Positions 34,162-44,222 are shown, counted from the first letter of the stretch. The stretch is 64,000 bases of DNA from Hymenobacter sp. DG01 (GCF_006352025.1 NZ_CP040936.1:1736001-1800000), one strand, 5' to 3'. Numbers and translations: made by a program. Notes: generated by a model not told the origin, from the letters alone.

Positions 34162-35166
34162 CTACCGCAGGCTATATACTCGCTCGATTATCTCAACCAC
34201 TTTCAGTCCTTCCAGGGCATTGGTAGTGGCGTGGGCGCCGTTGCGCAGGGTATCTATTACGTTTTCGATAACCTGCACGTGGTTGGCGGCACTGCCCTGG
34301 TAGGCGCCGTAGCTGTTGGCGGGGTTGGTGGGCGGCAGTGGGGGTAGCTGGTAGTCGCGCAGATGGCAGTACTCTACCTTATCCAGGTACTGCCCCCCAA
34401 TGCGCAGACTGCCGTGCTCGGCCACTACCGTCAGGGAGCTTTCCAGGTTCCGGTCCCACACGGCGGTGCTGTACTGCAGCGTACCGCTACCTCCGCGCAC
34501 AAGGTCAAAGGTTACCAGCCCGCTATCCTCAAAATCGGTGAGGCCCTGGTGGTTGAAGTTGCGGAAACGGGCCGAAATATTGGTTACGTCGCCGAATACC
34601 CAGTAAAGCAGGTCCACGAAGTGGCTGAACTGGGTGAAGAGGGTACCGCCATCCTGGGCCTGGGTGCCACGCCAGCCGCCGGGGCGGTAGTAACGGGCGT
34701 CGCGGTTCCAGAAGCAGTTCAGCTGCACCAGGTACACCGGACCCAGACGGCCTTCCTCATACACTTGCTTTAGCCAGGTGGCCGGGGGCGAATACCGGTT
34801 CTGCATCACCCCAAACGCCAGGCGGCCGGTTTGCGCAGCCATACGCACAATGGCCTCCGCATCGGCCGTGCGCAGGGCAATGGGCTTCTCAATAACCACA
34901 TGAAGGCCGTGGCGCAGGCCAGCTATAGCCTGGGGCGCATGCTGGTCATTTGGTGTAGCTATAGTCAGCACATCGGCCTGAAGCTCAGCGGCGAAATAGG
35001 CTTCAAGGGAAGAATAGAAGGGCACGCCCGGAAACTCCAAGGCCAACTCGGGAGCCAGCGCCGCGCACGTATCAACCAGGGCTACTAGCTGCGCGCGAGC
35101 GTGCCGGGCCACCAGTGCCGCATGCCGCCGCCCGATGTGGCCCACGCCACAAATTACAAACCGCAC
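34162..35166 (-). CDS. Gfo/Idh/MocA family oxidoreductase
   Basis: NAD(P)-dependent sugar oxidoreductase of about 334 aa. Rossmann glycine motif FVICGVGHIGRRHAAL at the start, EKPIALRTADAEAI with the catalytic-pocket Lys, and GGTLFTQFSHFVDLLYW matching the conserved GG..D/H..D element. Start is set at GTG 35166 immediately before the first strand; the open frame to 35247 adds 27 non-conserved residues. With the DegT aminotransferase two genes upstream it could make a 3-amino or 2,3-diamino sugar acid (as WbpB/WbpE do). The substrate is inference. Confidence 0.85.
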   Translation of the reverse strand: MRFVICGVGHIGRRHAALVARHARAQLVALVDTCAALAPELALEFPGVPFYSSLEAYFAAELQADVLTIATPNDQHAPQAIAGLRHGLHVVIEKPIALRTADAEAIVRMAAQTGRLAFGVMQNRYSPPATWLKQVYEEGRLGPVYLVQLNCFWNRDARYYRPGGWRGTQAQDGGTLFTQFSHFVDLLYWVFGDVTNISARFRNFNHQGLTDFEDSGLVTFDLVRGGSGTLQYSTAVWDRNLESSLTVVAEHGSLRIGGQYLDKVEYCHLRDYQLPPLPPTNPANSYGAYQGSAANHVQVIENVIDTLRNGAHATTNALEGLKVVEIIERVYSLR

Positions 35167-35318
35167 GGCCCCAGCGCCGCCAGACTCAGATACTACTTGG
35201 GATAACACGGCCGCAAGCTGCGAAAAAACGGCGTTTATTTCGGGCAAAACAAAGCCCGAAGTACCATTTCTGGTTTCTTTGGGCTTTGTTTCCTTCGGAG
35301 CAGGACCGCCTGGGCAGC

Positions 35319-36128
35319 TTACAGCAACCGCTTCAGCTCATTGAAATTGTTGTTGCTGACGCTCTTACCCGTGCAGCCCAACTGCTGGGCGCTGCGCTGA
35401 ATGTTCTGGATGCGGGAGCCGGGGTTGGGGTGGGTGCTCAGAAACTCGGGGGTGCCCGCCGCACCCTGCTTTTCGGCTTTGATGAAGAAGCCGGCGGCCC
35501 CGTCGCAGGAGTAGTAGCGGGTGCCGTTCAGGTAAATAGTAGAATACTTATCGGCTTCGGTTTCAAAGCCGCGGCTGAACTTGAGCTGCCCCAGGCCGGC
35601 TGCAATCTGCACCAGCTGGTTGGAGGAGCGGTTGCCTAGCAGCAGGCCCAGCAACAGACTGGTACCATATTGCTGCTGCAGCTGCTGGGTGCTGTGGCGG
35701 CGGTCGGCGTGGGCAATTTCGTGGCCCAGCACCCCGGCCAGCTGGTTTTCATTATCCAGAAACTTGATCAGCCCCGAAAACACGTAAATGTGGCCGCCGG
35801 GGGTAGCAAAGGCGTTCTGGGTCTGGTCGTCTTTAATGATCTGCACATCCCACGGAAACTGGGTGCGGTACTTGATATTGCCATTGTCGAGCACGCGTTT
35901 TACTACCCCATCGAGCAGCTGATAAGCCCGGGGGTTGCGGGAGCGTTCCAGCAGCTGGCCCTTGGCGCGGTAGAGCGAGTCGGTTTGTTTGGCTACCTGA
36001 GCTCCCAGGGCAATATCCTGGTTGATGGAGAACAGGTTCAGGCCCTGGGCCGGCTTGTTCACGGCCGCTGTGGTCAGGCCGGCCACTGCGGCCAGCGGAA
36101 GGAGAATGGTCAGGAAGGTACGACGCAT
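35319..36128 (-). CDS. M48 family metalloprotease
   Basis: 269-aa zinc protease. Signal/anchor segment at residues 4-22, zinc motif HEIAH (H136, E137, H140) and the third ligand E191 in FETEADKYS. Similar to BepA/LoiP-type or Oma1-like M48 enzymes that degrade misfolded envelope proteins. Start ATG 36128 begins the signal peptide; the open frame further upstream would add a second hydrophobic stretch. It separates the aminotransferase and oxidoreductase genes and is not obviously related to them. Confidence 0.92.
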   Translation of the reverse strand: MRRTFLTILLPLAAVAGLTTAAVNKPAQGLNLFSINQDIALGAQVAKQTDSLYRAKGQLLERSRNPRAYQLLDGVVKRVLDNGNIKYRTQFPWDVQIIKDDQTQNAFATPGGHIYVFSGLIKFLDNENQLAGVLGHEIAHADRRHSTQQLQQQYGTSLLLGLLLGNRSSNQLVQIAAGLGQLKFSRGFETEADKYSTIYLNGTRYYSCDGAAGFFIKAEKQGAAGTPEFLSTHPNPGSRIQNIQRSAQQLGCTGKSVSNNNFNELKRLL

Positions 36129-36206
36129 GGTAAAAGAGGGGAAACGGAATAGAAGAACTACTACGCAGAAAAGAAAAAACAGTGCCAGCATCAGGCCAAC
36201 CCGGCC

Positions 36207-37370
36207 TTAGCCCGCACCTTGGGCCCACTCCCGCACCACGGCTGCCACGTAGGCCACCTGCTCGGGGGCCAGGGTAGGATGAATGGGCAGAGATAATACC
36301 GTACGGCACAGGCGCTCAGCCACCGGAAACCGGCCGGGCTGGTAGCCCAGGTAGGCATAGGCCGGCTGGGCGTGTACGGGCAGAGGGTAGTACACGGTGC
36401 TGGGTACCCCACGAGCGGCCAGGTACTGCTGCAGGGCGTCGCGGCGGCCGGGCTCATCGACCACCGTAACCGTGTACTGATGAAACACATGCGTGCTGCG
36501 CGGGTCCCGGGCCGGCACCTGCACGCCGGGCACGGCGGCCAGGGCAGCATCGTACTGGGCTGCTACGCGCTGACGGGCGGCAGTCCACTCGGGCAGGTAG
36601 CGGAGCTTCACCCGGAGCAGGGCTGCCTGCAGGGTATCGAGGCGGGAGTTAAGACCGATGTGCTCGTGGTGATACTTGCGGGTTTGGCCGTGGTTGGCCA
36701 GTTGGCGGAGGGTAGCGGCGCGCCGGGCATCCTGGGTCAGCAGGGCGCCCCCGTCGCCAAAGCCACCGAGGTTTTTGCTGGGAAAAAACGAGGTGGTACC
36801 CACCTCCCCCACCGTGCCCGCCCACCATGTTGCGCCCTGGCGGGTAGTAAACCGCGCCCCAATGGCCTGGGCGTTGTCTTCAATCAGGGCTACCCCCTGC
36901 TGGTCGGCAAGGGTCCGTAGGGCCTCCAGATCGGCACACTGCCCGAACAGGTGCACGGCCACGATGGCCCCGGTGCGCGGAGAAAGTGCCGCTGCCACGG
37001 CGGCGGGGTCGAGGTTAAACGTACCAGGCAGCACATCGGCCGGAACCGGACGCAGCCCCAGCACGGCGGCGGCCTCCAGGGTGGCTACGTACGTGAAGGC
37101 CGGCACAATCACCTCGGCGCCCGCGGGCAGCTGCAGGCTCATCAGGGCCAGCTGGAGGGCATCGGTGCCGTTAGCGCAGGGCACTACCTCAGCCCCGCCG
37201 AGGTAGGCGCCCAGCTCCTGGGCAAAGGTCGCCACGGCGGGCCCCTGAATGAAAGCAGCTTCCCGGAGGGTATCGGCTAGGGCTACCTGTAGCTCAGCCT
37301 GAAGGGGGGCGTGCTGGGCGGCCAGATCCAGCATCTGAATAGGAAGGCGCGAAACGGAAGGTAGCGACAC
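36207..37370 (-). CDS. DegT/DnrJ/EryC1/StrS aminotransferase
   Basis: PLP-dependent sugar aminotransferase, about 387 aa. Conserved features: MLDLAAQHAPLQAEL, ANGTDALQLAL, EDNAQAIGARF and the PLP lysine in TSFFPSKNLGGFGDGGALLT. It aminates a nucleotide-linked ketosugar. A promoter-like TATCTTTG at 37403-37410 lies downstream of the longest ORF start, so GTG 37370 or ATG 37334 must be the start; GTG 37370 is listed. Likely works with the Gfo/Idh enzyme at 34162. Confidence 0.9.
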   Translation of the reverse strand: MSLPSVSRLPIQMLDLAAQHAPLQAELQVALADTLREAAFIQGPAVATFAQELGAYLGGAEVVPCANGTDALQLALMSLQLPAGAEVIVPAFTYVATLEAAAVLGLRPVPADVLPGTFNLDPAAVAAALSPRTGAIVAVHLFGQCADLEALRTLADQQGVALIEDNAQAIGARFTTRQGATWWAGTVGEVGTTSFFPSKNLGGFGDGGALLTQDARRAATLRQLANHGQTRKYHHEHIGLNSRLDTLQAALLRVKLRYLPEWTAARQRVAAQYDAALAAVPGVQVPARDPRSTHVFHQYTVTVVDEPGRRDALQQYLAARGVPSTVYYPLPVHAQPAYAYLGYQPGRFPVAERLCRTVLSLPIHPTLAPEQVAYVAAVVREWAQGAG

Positions 37371-37402
37371 GAAAAATGGCTTGGCGTAGAAGAAGCAGGC
37401 AT

Positions 37403-37410
37403 CAAAGATA
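37403..37410 (-). promoter_or_regulatory. -7 promoter element of the DegT aminotransferase gene
   Basis: TATCTTTG on the minus strand matches TAnnTTTG and lies about 33 bp upstream of the GTG start. It excludes the longer ORF. Confidence 0.5.
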
Positions 37411-37533
37411 GAAGGCCGCCCCAAACCCACCGAGCACCGGCGGGGGCGTAACCAGGCAAGCGCGTGTTGCGTTAAGCGGGCTAACGGCTACATCGCAGTA
37501 GCCCTATATTCTCTCCCCTTTCACCTATTTGCC

Positions 37534-38460
37534 ATGTTCAGGAAAACTCTCTCCCTGCACGCTCTTTCGGCCCTGCTGCTGTTGGGCGGTGTGGCGGCTA
37601 CTACCTCCGGCTGCAACCAGAATCAACAAAATGAAGCCTCGGCGGAAGCTGATCAGGCCTACAACGACTTCAAAACCTTTGTGTCGGATACGGAAGCCAA
37701 AACCGACGCCGTAGCCTCGGAAGCGGAAGCCGACTACAACCAGGAAACGACCCAGCTCAAAGCCGACTTTGACGCCAAGGTAGCCGCCGTTGATAAATAC
37801 GCCGACCGTTACGATGATGCCCGGCGGCAGGAAATTGAGGCCCTTCGCACCCGCTACACCACGGCCTACGACAAGCGCGAAATGGCCTGGAAAAGCCGCC
37901 CCGGCGCTACCAGCGCCATGTCGGGCCCGGCCAGCACCACGGCCGGTAGCAGCATGAAAATGGGTCAGTACTACAAGCCAACCAACCCGGCGGCCCAGCT
38001 TACGGCGGCCAACGCCCGCCAGACCTACGAGGCTTTCGTGCGCGACATCAAGGTCAATGAAAACAAGTACGACATTGACGACTGGCGCAACATCAATGCC
38101 GAGTGGCGGGCCCTCGACGAGGCTTATGACAAGGTAAAGAAAGACATCCCGGCCCGCGACTTGGCCGAGATTCAGAAGGAAAAGCTGAAGTACGCGGCCT
38201 TCAAATCATATGACAAAGCCGAAGCCCGGGTAGCCCAGGGGGCCGATGCCACGGAGCGCGGGGCCGAAAATGTGGCCGCCGAAACCCAGGATGAGCGCTC
38301 GGCTGTGGGCCGCGCTGCCAGCAACACCGCCGCCGATGTAAAAGAGGCCGGCAAAGATGTAAGCCAGGGTGCCGCGAAAGTGGGCAAAAAAGTAGGCGGC
38401 GCCGTGAAAGGTGCTTACAAGGAAGTGAAATCGGAGGTTAAAAACACCGACAACGACTAA
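37534..38460 (+). CDS. Lipoprotein with LEA-like C-terminal repeats
   Basis: 308-aa predicted lipoprotein: hydrophobic signal then lipobox-like TTSGC with Cys 27. Residues 30-130 and 150-225 are charged, Ala/Asp/Tyr-rich helices. The last 70 residues (ATERGAENVAAE, then VKEAGKDVSQGAAKVGKKVG) carry an 11-residue-like Ala/Lys/Asp/Gly periodicity seen in LEA-type stress proteins. Function unknown; a desiccation or envelope-stress role is a guess. It has its own terminator. Confidence 0.65.
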   Translation: MFRKTLSLHALSALLLLGGVAATTSGCNQNQQNEASAEADQAYNDFKTFVSDTEAKTDAVASEAEADYNQETTQLKADFDAKVAAVDKYADRYDDARRQEIEALRTRYTTAYDKREMAWKSRPGATSAMSGPASTTAGSSMKMGQYYKPTNPAAQLTAANARQTYEAFVRDIKVNENKYDIDDWRNINAEWRALDEAYDKVKKDIPARDLAEIQKEKLKYAAFKSYDKAEARVAQGADATERGAENVAAETQDERSAVGRAASNTAADVKEAGKDVSQGAAKVGKKVGGAVKGAYKEVKSEVKNTDND

Positions 38461-38478
38461 CCCCCCCTGTTTCGGATA

Positions 38479-38513
38479 CAGCGCCGGCTCTTCTTCTGGA
38501 GGGGTCGGCGCTG
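38479..38513. terminator. Terminator between lipoprotein and GT2 genes
   Basis: CAGCGCCG and CGGCGCTG pair around a 19-nt loop between two convergent genes. Confidence 0.6.
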
Positions 38514-38544
38514 CTGGTTTCAGGGAGTGCCGGGTCTTCTGCCG

Positions 38545-39435
38545 CTAGCGCAGCTCGGTCAGCAGCCAGTACAATTTCAGGGCATCCAGCTGGCGCAGAC
38601 TGGGCCGATTGGAGAGCAGGTTCCGCCGCACCTGCTCGCGGCGCAGGCTGAAGGCCACGCGCACGGCCTCACTTAGGCCCCAGCGCTGCAGGCGCAGGGC
38701 GGCCCTTAGCAGTTTGGTATCGGCCCCCAGGCCCTCGGCGCGGTACAGCTGCACCAGGTTGCGCACGGCATCGTGGGTTTTCTGCAGGAATACGGGCGCC
38801 GGGTCCAGGCCATTGTGCAGCACCGGATTATCCAGGTGTACCACTGGGGCCCCGGCGCGGCGCAGCAACCACCCGAATTTCGTGTCTTCGTGGCCGTAAC
38901 GGGTCAGGCTCTCATCGAGGCCCAGCTGCCGGAACACTTCCGTCCGGATAAGCAGGTTATTGAGCGTGAGCTGCCCGTGGGGGGCGCGCTGGCGCACGGC
39001 AGCCGGCCGGGCTTCGCGCTGGCGGCCGTAGAGCCAGCGGAGCCGCAGCGCTTCTTCTTGGGGCGGCACCGCCTCGTAAGCCGTTCCGCCAGAGAGCACC
39101 GGAGCCTTGGTGCGGGCGGCAGCGTAGCGGGCCAAAAAGCGGGTATCGGGTAGCAGACTGTCGTTATCGAGCAGCAGCAGCCAAGGCTGCCGGGCTTCGC
39201 CGGCCAATTGGTTTCGGATGGCGGCGCGGCCTACGTTGCGCTCCAGCTCCCGATACTGCACGCCGGGCAGGCAGGCCACTTCCCGGTTTCGCAGCCGGCA
39301 GGCTTCCTCCGAGCCGTCGTCGAGGCAGCGGACCTCCACCGGGCCGGGCCAGCCCGCAGTCTGCGCCAGCAATGCGTGCACCAGTGGCCGCACATCGTGG
39401 TTGTACACCGGAATCAGCACTGAAAGGCCAGCCAT
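38545..39435 (-). CDS. GT2 family glycosyltransferase
   Basis: 296-aa GT-A glycosyltransferase: LSVLIPVYNHDV at the N-terminus, RCLDDGSEE, and the metal-binding DND-type motif LLLLDNDSLLP. A C-terminal galactosyltransferase-like segment GHEDTKFGWLLRRAG supports the GT2 class. It adds a sugar to an unknown acceptor. ATG 39435 directly precedes the first strand. No other glycan genes are adjacent except FtsE on its far side. Confidence 0.85.
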   Translation of the reverse strand: MAGLSVLIPVYNHDVRPLVHALLAQTAGWPGPVEVRCLDDGSEEACRLRNREVACLPGVQYRELERNVGRAAIRNQLAGEARQPWLLLLDNDSLLPDTRFLARYAAARTKAPVLSGGTAYEAVPPQEEALRLRWLYGRQREARPAAVRQRAPHGQLTLNNLLIRTEVFRQLGLDESLTRYGHEDTKFGWLLRRAGAPVVHLDNPVLHNGLDPAPVFLQKTHDAVRNLVQLYRAEGLGADTKLLRAALRLQRWGLSEAVRVAFSLRREQVRRNLLSNRPSLRQLDALKLYWLLTELR

Positions 39436-39583
39436 GCTTACTAGGAAAGAATTGGAAAGCAAAAATGCCGAAAGCATTGAATTTTCAGGCATTTCCTCCC
39501 GGAACCGAGCAGTAGCCGCATACTGCGGCGGTACATAACGCTTCTTTCCGACAGGTAGTGTAGCGGCGGCACTCGGGCCCGGT

Positions 39584-40291
<708 letters not shown>

Positions 40292-40418
40292 AGCAGTGAA
40301 GGTAGGTAAGGCAGCTTAATCCTTAAATAACATTCCGGGCAGCACAGGCACCCTGAGAAGCCCCCGGTGGGGTGCCCGCAGGTTTCCTGCACTACCCGGA
40401 ACGGTACGGGCAAGCCCG

Positions 40419-40622
40419 CTAGAGGTCCAGCTTTTGGAGTTTCCCGAACTCAAGGCCCGTAATTACAGCGGCCAGCCCCTCTTCCTTGCCCTCCAGCCCG
40501 TAGCGGTGCAAATCCTTCAGAGGGCGGTCGGCGCGGAAGTAGGCAATCAGCACGAAGTGCTCATCGCGCAGCTGAATGTAATCCGGAATCTTGGCCTTGC
40601 CTTTTACTTTGATGATGTACAT
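40419..40622 (-). CDS. Small conserved-looking protein, 67 aa
   Basis: Charged protein starting MYIIKVKGKAKIPDYIQLRD, followed by an Arg-Ala-Asp-rich middle and an Ile/Leu-rich end. No signal peptide or membrane segment. ATG 40622 is preferred because the upstream frame runs into a repeat. Its length, regular codon use and position just after the aldolase suggest a real gene; family and function are not recognised. Confidence 0.5.
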   Translation of the reverse strand: MYIIKVKGKAKIPDYIQLRDEHFVLIAYFRADRPLKDLHRYGLEGKEEGLAAVITGLEFGKLQKLDL

Positions 40623-40626
40623 GCGC

Positions 40627-40714
40627 TGTAATGTGGGAAACATGAAGATGTGAAAAATGTGAAAATCTTGTACTGGTAGGCACATTCAACACATTTCCCA
40701 CATTTCACACATTA
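40627..40714. repeat. Inverted AATGTG-word repeat
   Basis: AATGTGGGAAACATG and GATGTGAAAAATGTG at the left face CACATTTCCCACATTTCACA at the right, between the aldolase and the small gene. Same type of near-tandem words as elsewhere in the window. Confidence 0.55.
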
Positions 40715-41368
40715 AGAATTCACCTTCTTGTGGTCGGCCAGGAAAGTGGCGAGGCCTTTGTCGGTGAGGGGGTGGTTAAGCAGGCCGGTGATTACGTTCA
40801 AGGGACAGGTTACCACGTCGGCACCCAGCTCGGCGCACTGAATCAGGTGGGGTACGTGGCGTACCGAGGCGGCCAGCACCTGGGTAGGATAGCCGTAGTT
40901 GGAGAAGATATCCACGATCTGCTGAATCAGCTGCAGGCCATCGTGCCCGATATCATCGAGGCGGCCTACGAACGGCGACACATAGGTAGCACCGGCTTTG
41001 GCGGCCAGCAGGGCCTGTCCGGCCGAGAAAATCAGGGTGCAGTTGGTTTTGATGCCTTTGTCGGAGAAGTAGCGGATGGCTTTTACCCCGTCGCGAATCA
41101 TGGGCACTTTCACCACAATGTTGGGGTGCAGCTCGGCCAGGGCCTCGCCCTCCCGGATGATGCCCTCGTAGTCGGTGGCAATTACCTCCGCCGACACGTC
41201 GCCGTCCACGATTTCGCAGATCTGCCGGTAGTGGGCCATCACGGCATCGGTGCCTTTGATGCCTTCCTTGGCCATCAGCGAAGGGTTGGTGGTAACGCCG
41301 TCGAGCACACCAAGCTCAACAGCTTCCTGAATTTCCTTCAGGTTGGCGGTATCAATGAAAAATTTCAT
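40712..41368 (-). CDS. fsa: Fructose-6-phosphate aldolase / transaldolase-like
   Basis: 218-aa class I aldolase of the small transaldolase group (TalC/FSA). The Schiff-base Lys is K87 in NIVVKVPM, with the catalytic acids in [10 protein letters not shown] and [11 protein letters not shown]. Short length favours FSA/TalC-type over classical transaldolase; which reaction it performs in vivo is uncertain, since many Bacteroidota use this type as transaldolase of the pentose phosphate pathway. Confidence 0.9.
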   Translation of the reverse strand: MKFFIDTANLKEIQEAVELGVLDGVTTNPSLMAKEGIKGTDAVMAHYRQICEIVDGDVSAEVIATDYEGIIREGEALAELHPNIVVKVPMIRDGVKAIRYFSDKGIKTNCTLIFSAGQALLAAKAGATYVSPFVGRLDDIGHDGLQLIQQIVDIFSNYGYPTQVLAASVRHVPHLIQCAELGADVVTCPLNVITGLLNHPLTDKGLATFLADHKKVNS

Positions 41369-41396
41369 GCGGGTAGATTGGAAACAACGATGCGCG

Positions 41397-41404
41397 CAAA
41401 GCTA
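41397..41404 (-). promoter_or_regulatory. -7 promoter element of the aldolase gene
   Basis: TAGCTTTG on the minus strand matches TAnnTTTG, 28 bp upstream of the ATG. A -33 TTG was not found. Confidence 0.4.
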
Positions 41405-41489
41405 ATCACGGATTAAACGGATTCTTCGGATTGCGCGGATTTTATACCGTTATGTCAGCGGTGCCCCGTTTGCCAGGGGCTATAAACAC

Positions 41490-41520
41490 AACAAGAGCCT
41501 CCTGATAGAAGGCTCTTGTT
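41490..41520 (-). terminator. Stem-loop downstream of the SRP RNA
   Basis: AACAAGAGCCT and AGGCTCTTGTT pair perfectly (11 bp) around a 9-nt loop, between the SRP RNA and the aldolase promoter. Together with the word repeats at 41405-41446 and 41565-41580, this accounts for the gap between the genes. Confidence 0.55.
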
Positions 41521-41586
41521 GGTACTGAGCAGATAAAGAGGCATCCGTGAAGGCCGGACGAACCGTCTGAATCCGTGATAAAAAAA

Positions 41587-41675
41587 GCGAGCCAAAATCG
41601 CACCGCTCAACCACCTACCCTTGCTACCTTCCGGTCCTGGGGGAGTTCAGCAGGAGCTGGTCGTTCTGACTCGCC
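41587..41675 (-). ncRNA. ffs: Signal recognition particle RNA (small bacterial type)
   Basis: On the minus strand CAGGACCGGAAGGTAGCAAG matches the conserved SRP RNA domain IV (the M-domain binding loop and GGAAG tetraloop region). The ends pair (GGCGAG at the 5' end, CTCGC at the 3' end), and the RNA runs into a T7 run at 41586-41580 that would terminate it. Length about 89-96 nt is the usual small type in Bacteroidota. It targets membrane and secreted proteins with Ffh. Confidence 0.9.
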
Positions 41676-41679
41676 GGGG

Positions 41680-41687
41680 CAAAGGTA
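41680..41687 (-). promoter_or_regulatory. -7 promoter element of ffs
   Basis: TACCTTTG on the minus strand lies 5 bp before the predicted 5' end of the SRP RNA, which is the expected promoter-to-start distance. Confidence 0.7.
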
Positions 41688-41799
41688 AGCAGCTATTGCG
41701 GCAGAAAGCACACTCCTGCCAGATATTTTTTCACCTAGGCCAGTATCAGCAAGAGTATCAGTTGGTTTAAATTCCCAAACTCCCGGTCTCAACTCCGGC

Positions 41800-42258
41800 T
41801 TAGTGCTTCCAGGCTTTGGTGGCGGCTTTGCTGCGCTTCTTCAGGTCGCGCTTGTAGCCTTCAACTGGCTCCAGCTTGAACAGCAGATCGGCCGGGCCGT
41901 GTACTGCCCGCTCCGCATCCTGGTAGCCCGCGAAGCTTACCTGAATAACGGGGGTAGTAGCGGTGGTTGGCAGCAGGTAGTTGCCCTCGGAGTTGGTGCT
42001 CACGGAGCGTTCCTTTTCTCCCAGTACCATCACGGTGGCCCCCATCAGGGGTTTGCCCCACTCATCCACCACGTTGCCGGTCAGGGTTCGGGGGGTGGTT
42101 TTACCCGGAGCCGCGTTCTGGGGCTGAGCGGGCGGCAGCTGCACCGCTTTGGCCAGGGCATCGGGGGTAGCATCCGGCAGGTGTTGGGCAACTACCGTTG
42201 AGGGAATGGTGAGGGCGCCAAGCAGGGACAAGGCCAGTAACGGCAGAGCAGAATCCAT
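41800..42258 (-). CDS. Secreted protein with carboxypeptidase-like regulatory domain
   Basis: 152 aa: signal peptide (residues 1 to about 24, TVVAQ), Pro/Ala-rich spacer, then a CarboxypepD_reg-like beta-sandwich (RTLTGNVVDEWGKPLMGATV, followed by STNSEGNYLLP), the same module found at the N-terminus of TonB-dependent receptors, here alone. The tail is strongly basic (KRDLKKRSKAATKAWKH). Probably periplasmic or outer-membrane associated; its partner is unknown. ATG 42258 is chosen for the signal peptide. Confidence 0.7.
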   Translation of the reverse strand: MDSALPLLALSLLGALTIPSTVVAQHLPDATPDALAKAVQLPPAQPQNAAPGKTTPRTLTGNVVDEWGKPLMGATVMVLGEKERSVSTNSEGNYLLPTTATTPVIQVSFAGYQDAERAVHGPADLLFKLEPVEGYKRDLKKRSKAATKAWKH

Positions 42259-42628
42259 AGGAAAAGCAGGTAAGCCAACATCTATAACACTGCTACAAAG
42301 TACTATGGACCTTGGATAAGTATAAAGGCAGACCAGCCGCTTTTTGTGACTAGGATTCGTTAGAGAAAATCGTAGGATTATAGGCATACTTCTTCATATT
42401 TTCGGCTTTATTCAGCTGTTGCGGCGGTTTGCTAGTTTCACCAAACGGCTTTACTGTGACGTTGCAATCGGATGAAAAAATCTTGCTGTTTAGCCCGGCA
42501 GGCCCTTGTAAGCTATGCGGCAAATGACAAGCAAATCCAACGGAGGCGCTTGGGTCAGGATGGATAAGCCCGCAAGAAAAAAGCGGCTGCCAGCAGGGTG
42601 GAGTGCGGCAGGTCTGAAATCTGCGCCG

Positions 42629-42636
42629 TACTTTTG
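42629..42636 (+). promoter_or_regulatory. -7 promoter element abutting guaA
   Basis: TACTTTTG ends only 3 bp before the guaA ATG, so transcription would begin at or next to the start codon (leaderless or nearly so). The remainder of the 42259-42639 spacer shows no gene or recognisable RNA. Confidence 0.5.
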
Positions 42637-42639
42637 CCC

Positions 42640-44172
42640 ATGCCTCAACAGATTCTCATTCTCGATTTTGGGTCGCAGTACACCCAGCTCATTGCCCGGC
42701 GCATCCGGGAATTGAACGTTTACTGCGAAATCCACCCTTATACGCACGCCCCGGACCTCACTGAGGACATCCGGGGCGTTGTGCTTTCGGGCTCGCCCTG
42801 TTCCGTGCGCGACGCCGACTCACCCAACCCCGACCTCTCCCGGTACCTGGGGCAGGTGCCCGTGCTGGGCGTCTGCTACGGCGCGCAGCTGCTGGCCCAC
42901 CAGCAGGGCGGCGAGGTGCTGCCGGCCACCATCCGGGAGTACGGCCGCGCCCGCCTGGCCCGCGTCCACCACAGCTCGCCCCTGCTGCACGGCGTGCCCA
43001 CCGAGTCGCAGGTGTGGATGTCGCACGGCGACACAATTAAGACGCTGCCCGCCGGCTTCGACATCATTGCCAGCACCCCGGAGGTGGCCGTGGCCGCCTA
43101 CCAGATTCAGGGCCAGCCCACCTACGGCATACAGTTTCACCCGGAGGTGACGCACTCCTCTGATGGCAAAACCCTGCTCCAGAACTTCGTGGTAAACATC
43201 TGCGGGCTGGACCAGAGCTGGACGCCCGAGCACTTTGTGGATAGCATGGTAGAAACCCTGCAGCGCACTATTGGCGAGGAGGATCAGGTAATTCTGGGCC
43301 TCTCGGGCGGCGTCGATTCGTCGGTGGCGGCGCTGTTGCTGCACAAGGCCATTGGCAAGCGCCTGCACGGCATCTTCGTGAACAACGGTCTGCTGCGCAA
43401 AAACGAGTACGAAGACGTGCTCCATTCCTATAAAGACCTCGGCCTGAACGTGCGCGGCGTGGACGCCTCCCAGGAGTTCTACGATGCGCTGGTCGGCCTC
43501 ACCGACCCTGAGCTGAAGCGCAAAGCCATCGGCCGCACTTTTATTGAGGTGTTCGACCGGGAAGCTCAAAAGGTAGAGGGCGCCCGCTGGCTGGCCCAGG
43601 GTACTATCTACCCCGATGTAATTGAGTCGGTATCGGTGAAGGGTCCGGCCGTGACCATCAAGAGCCACCACAACGTAGGCGGCCTGCCCGAAAAGATGAA
43701 CCTGCGGATTGTGGAGCCGCTGCGGGCCTTGTTTAAGGATGAAGTGCGCGAGGTAGGCCACACTCTGGAGCTGCCCGAGAACATTCTGCACCGCCACCCC
43801 TTCCCCGGTCCGGGCCTGGGCATCCGCATCCTCGGCGACATTACGCCGGAGAAAGTGGACCTACTGCAGCGCGCTGACGCCATCTTCATCAACGGCCTGA
43901 AAGACCACGGCCTCTACGACAAAGTGTGGCAGGCCGGCGTGATGTTGCTGCCCGTGCAGAGCGTAGGCGTGATGGGCGACGAGCGGACCTACGAGCGGGT
44001 AGTAGCCCTCCGCGCCGTAACCAGCGTGGACGGCATGACCGCCGACTGGGCCCACCTGCCCTATGAGTTCCTGGCTGACGTGTCGAACCGCATCATCAAC
44101 CAGGTGCGCGGCATCAACCGTGTGGTGTACGACATCAGCTCCAAGCCCCCAGCAACTATTGAGTGGGAATAG
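42640..44172 (+). CDS. guaA: GMP synthase (glutamine-hydrolysing)
   Basis: Converts XMP to GMP with glutamine and ATP. Glutamine amidotransferase domain (residues about 4-190) with nucleophile C79 in GVCYGAQL and the His-Glu pair in [10 protein letters not shown]-loop ATP pyrophosphatase domain with [10 protein letters not shown]-terminal dimerisation domain ending in the typical KPPATIEWE. 510 aa from ATG 42640 is the expected length. Downstream is a strong terminator. Confidence 0.97.
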   Translation: MPQQILILDFGSQYTQLIARRIRELNVYCEIHPYTHAPDLTEDIRGVVLSGSPCSVRDADSPNPDLSRYLGQVPVLGVCYGAQLLAHQQGGEVLPATIREYGRARLARVHHSSPLLHGVPTESQVWMSHGDTIKTLPAGFDIIASTPEVAVAAYQIQGQPTYGIQFHPEVTHSSDGKTLLQNFVVNICGLDQSWTPEHFVDSMVETLQRTIGEEDQVILGLSGGVDSSVAALLLHKAIGKRLHGIFVNNGLLRKNEYEDVLHSYKDLGLNVRGVDASQEFYDALVGLTDPELKRKAIGRTFIEVFDREAQKVEGARWLAQGTIYPDVIESVSVKGPAVTIKSHHNVGGLPEKMNLRIVEPLRALFKDEVREVGHTLELPENILHRHPFPGPGLGIRILGDITPEKVDLLQRADAIFINGLKDHGLYDKVWQAGVMLLPVQSVGVMGDERTYERVVALRAVTSVDGMTADWAHLPYEFLADVSNRIINQVRGINRVVYDISSKPPATIEWE

Positions 44173-44192
44173 AGGATTTATAACCTCAACAG

Positions 44193-44222
44193 AAAAGGGT
44201 AGCGTCTAAACGCTACCCTTTT
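44193..44222 (+). terminator. Terminator of guaA
   Basis: AAAAGGGTAGCG and CGCTACCCTTTT pair perfectly (12 bp) with loop TCTAAA, followed by CTTGTTTTT. Confidence 0.9.
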
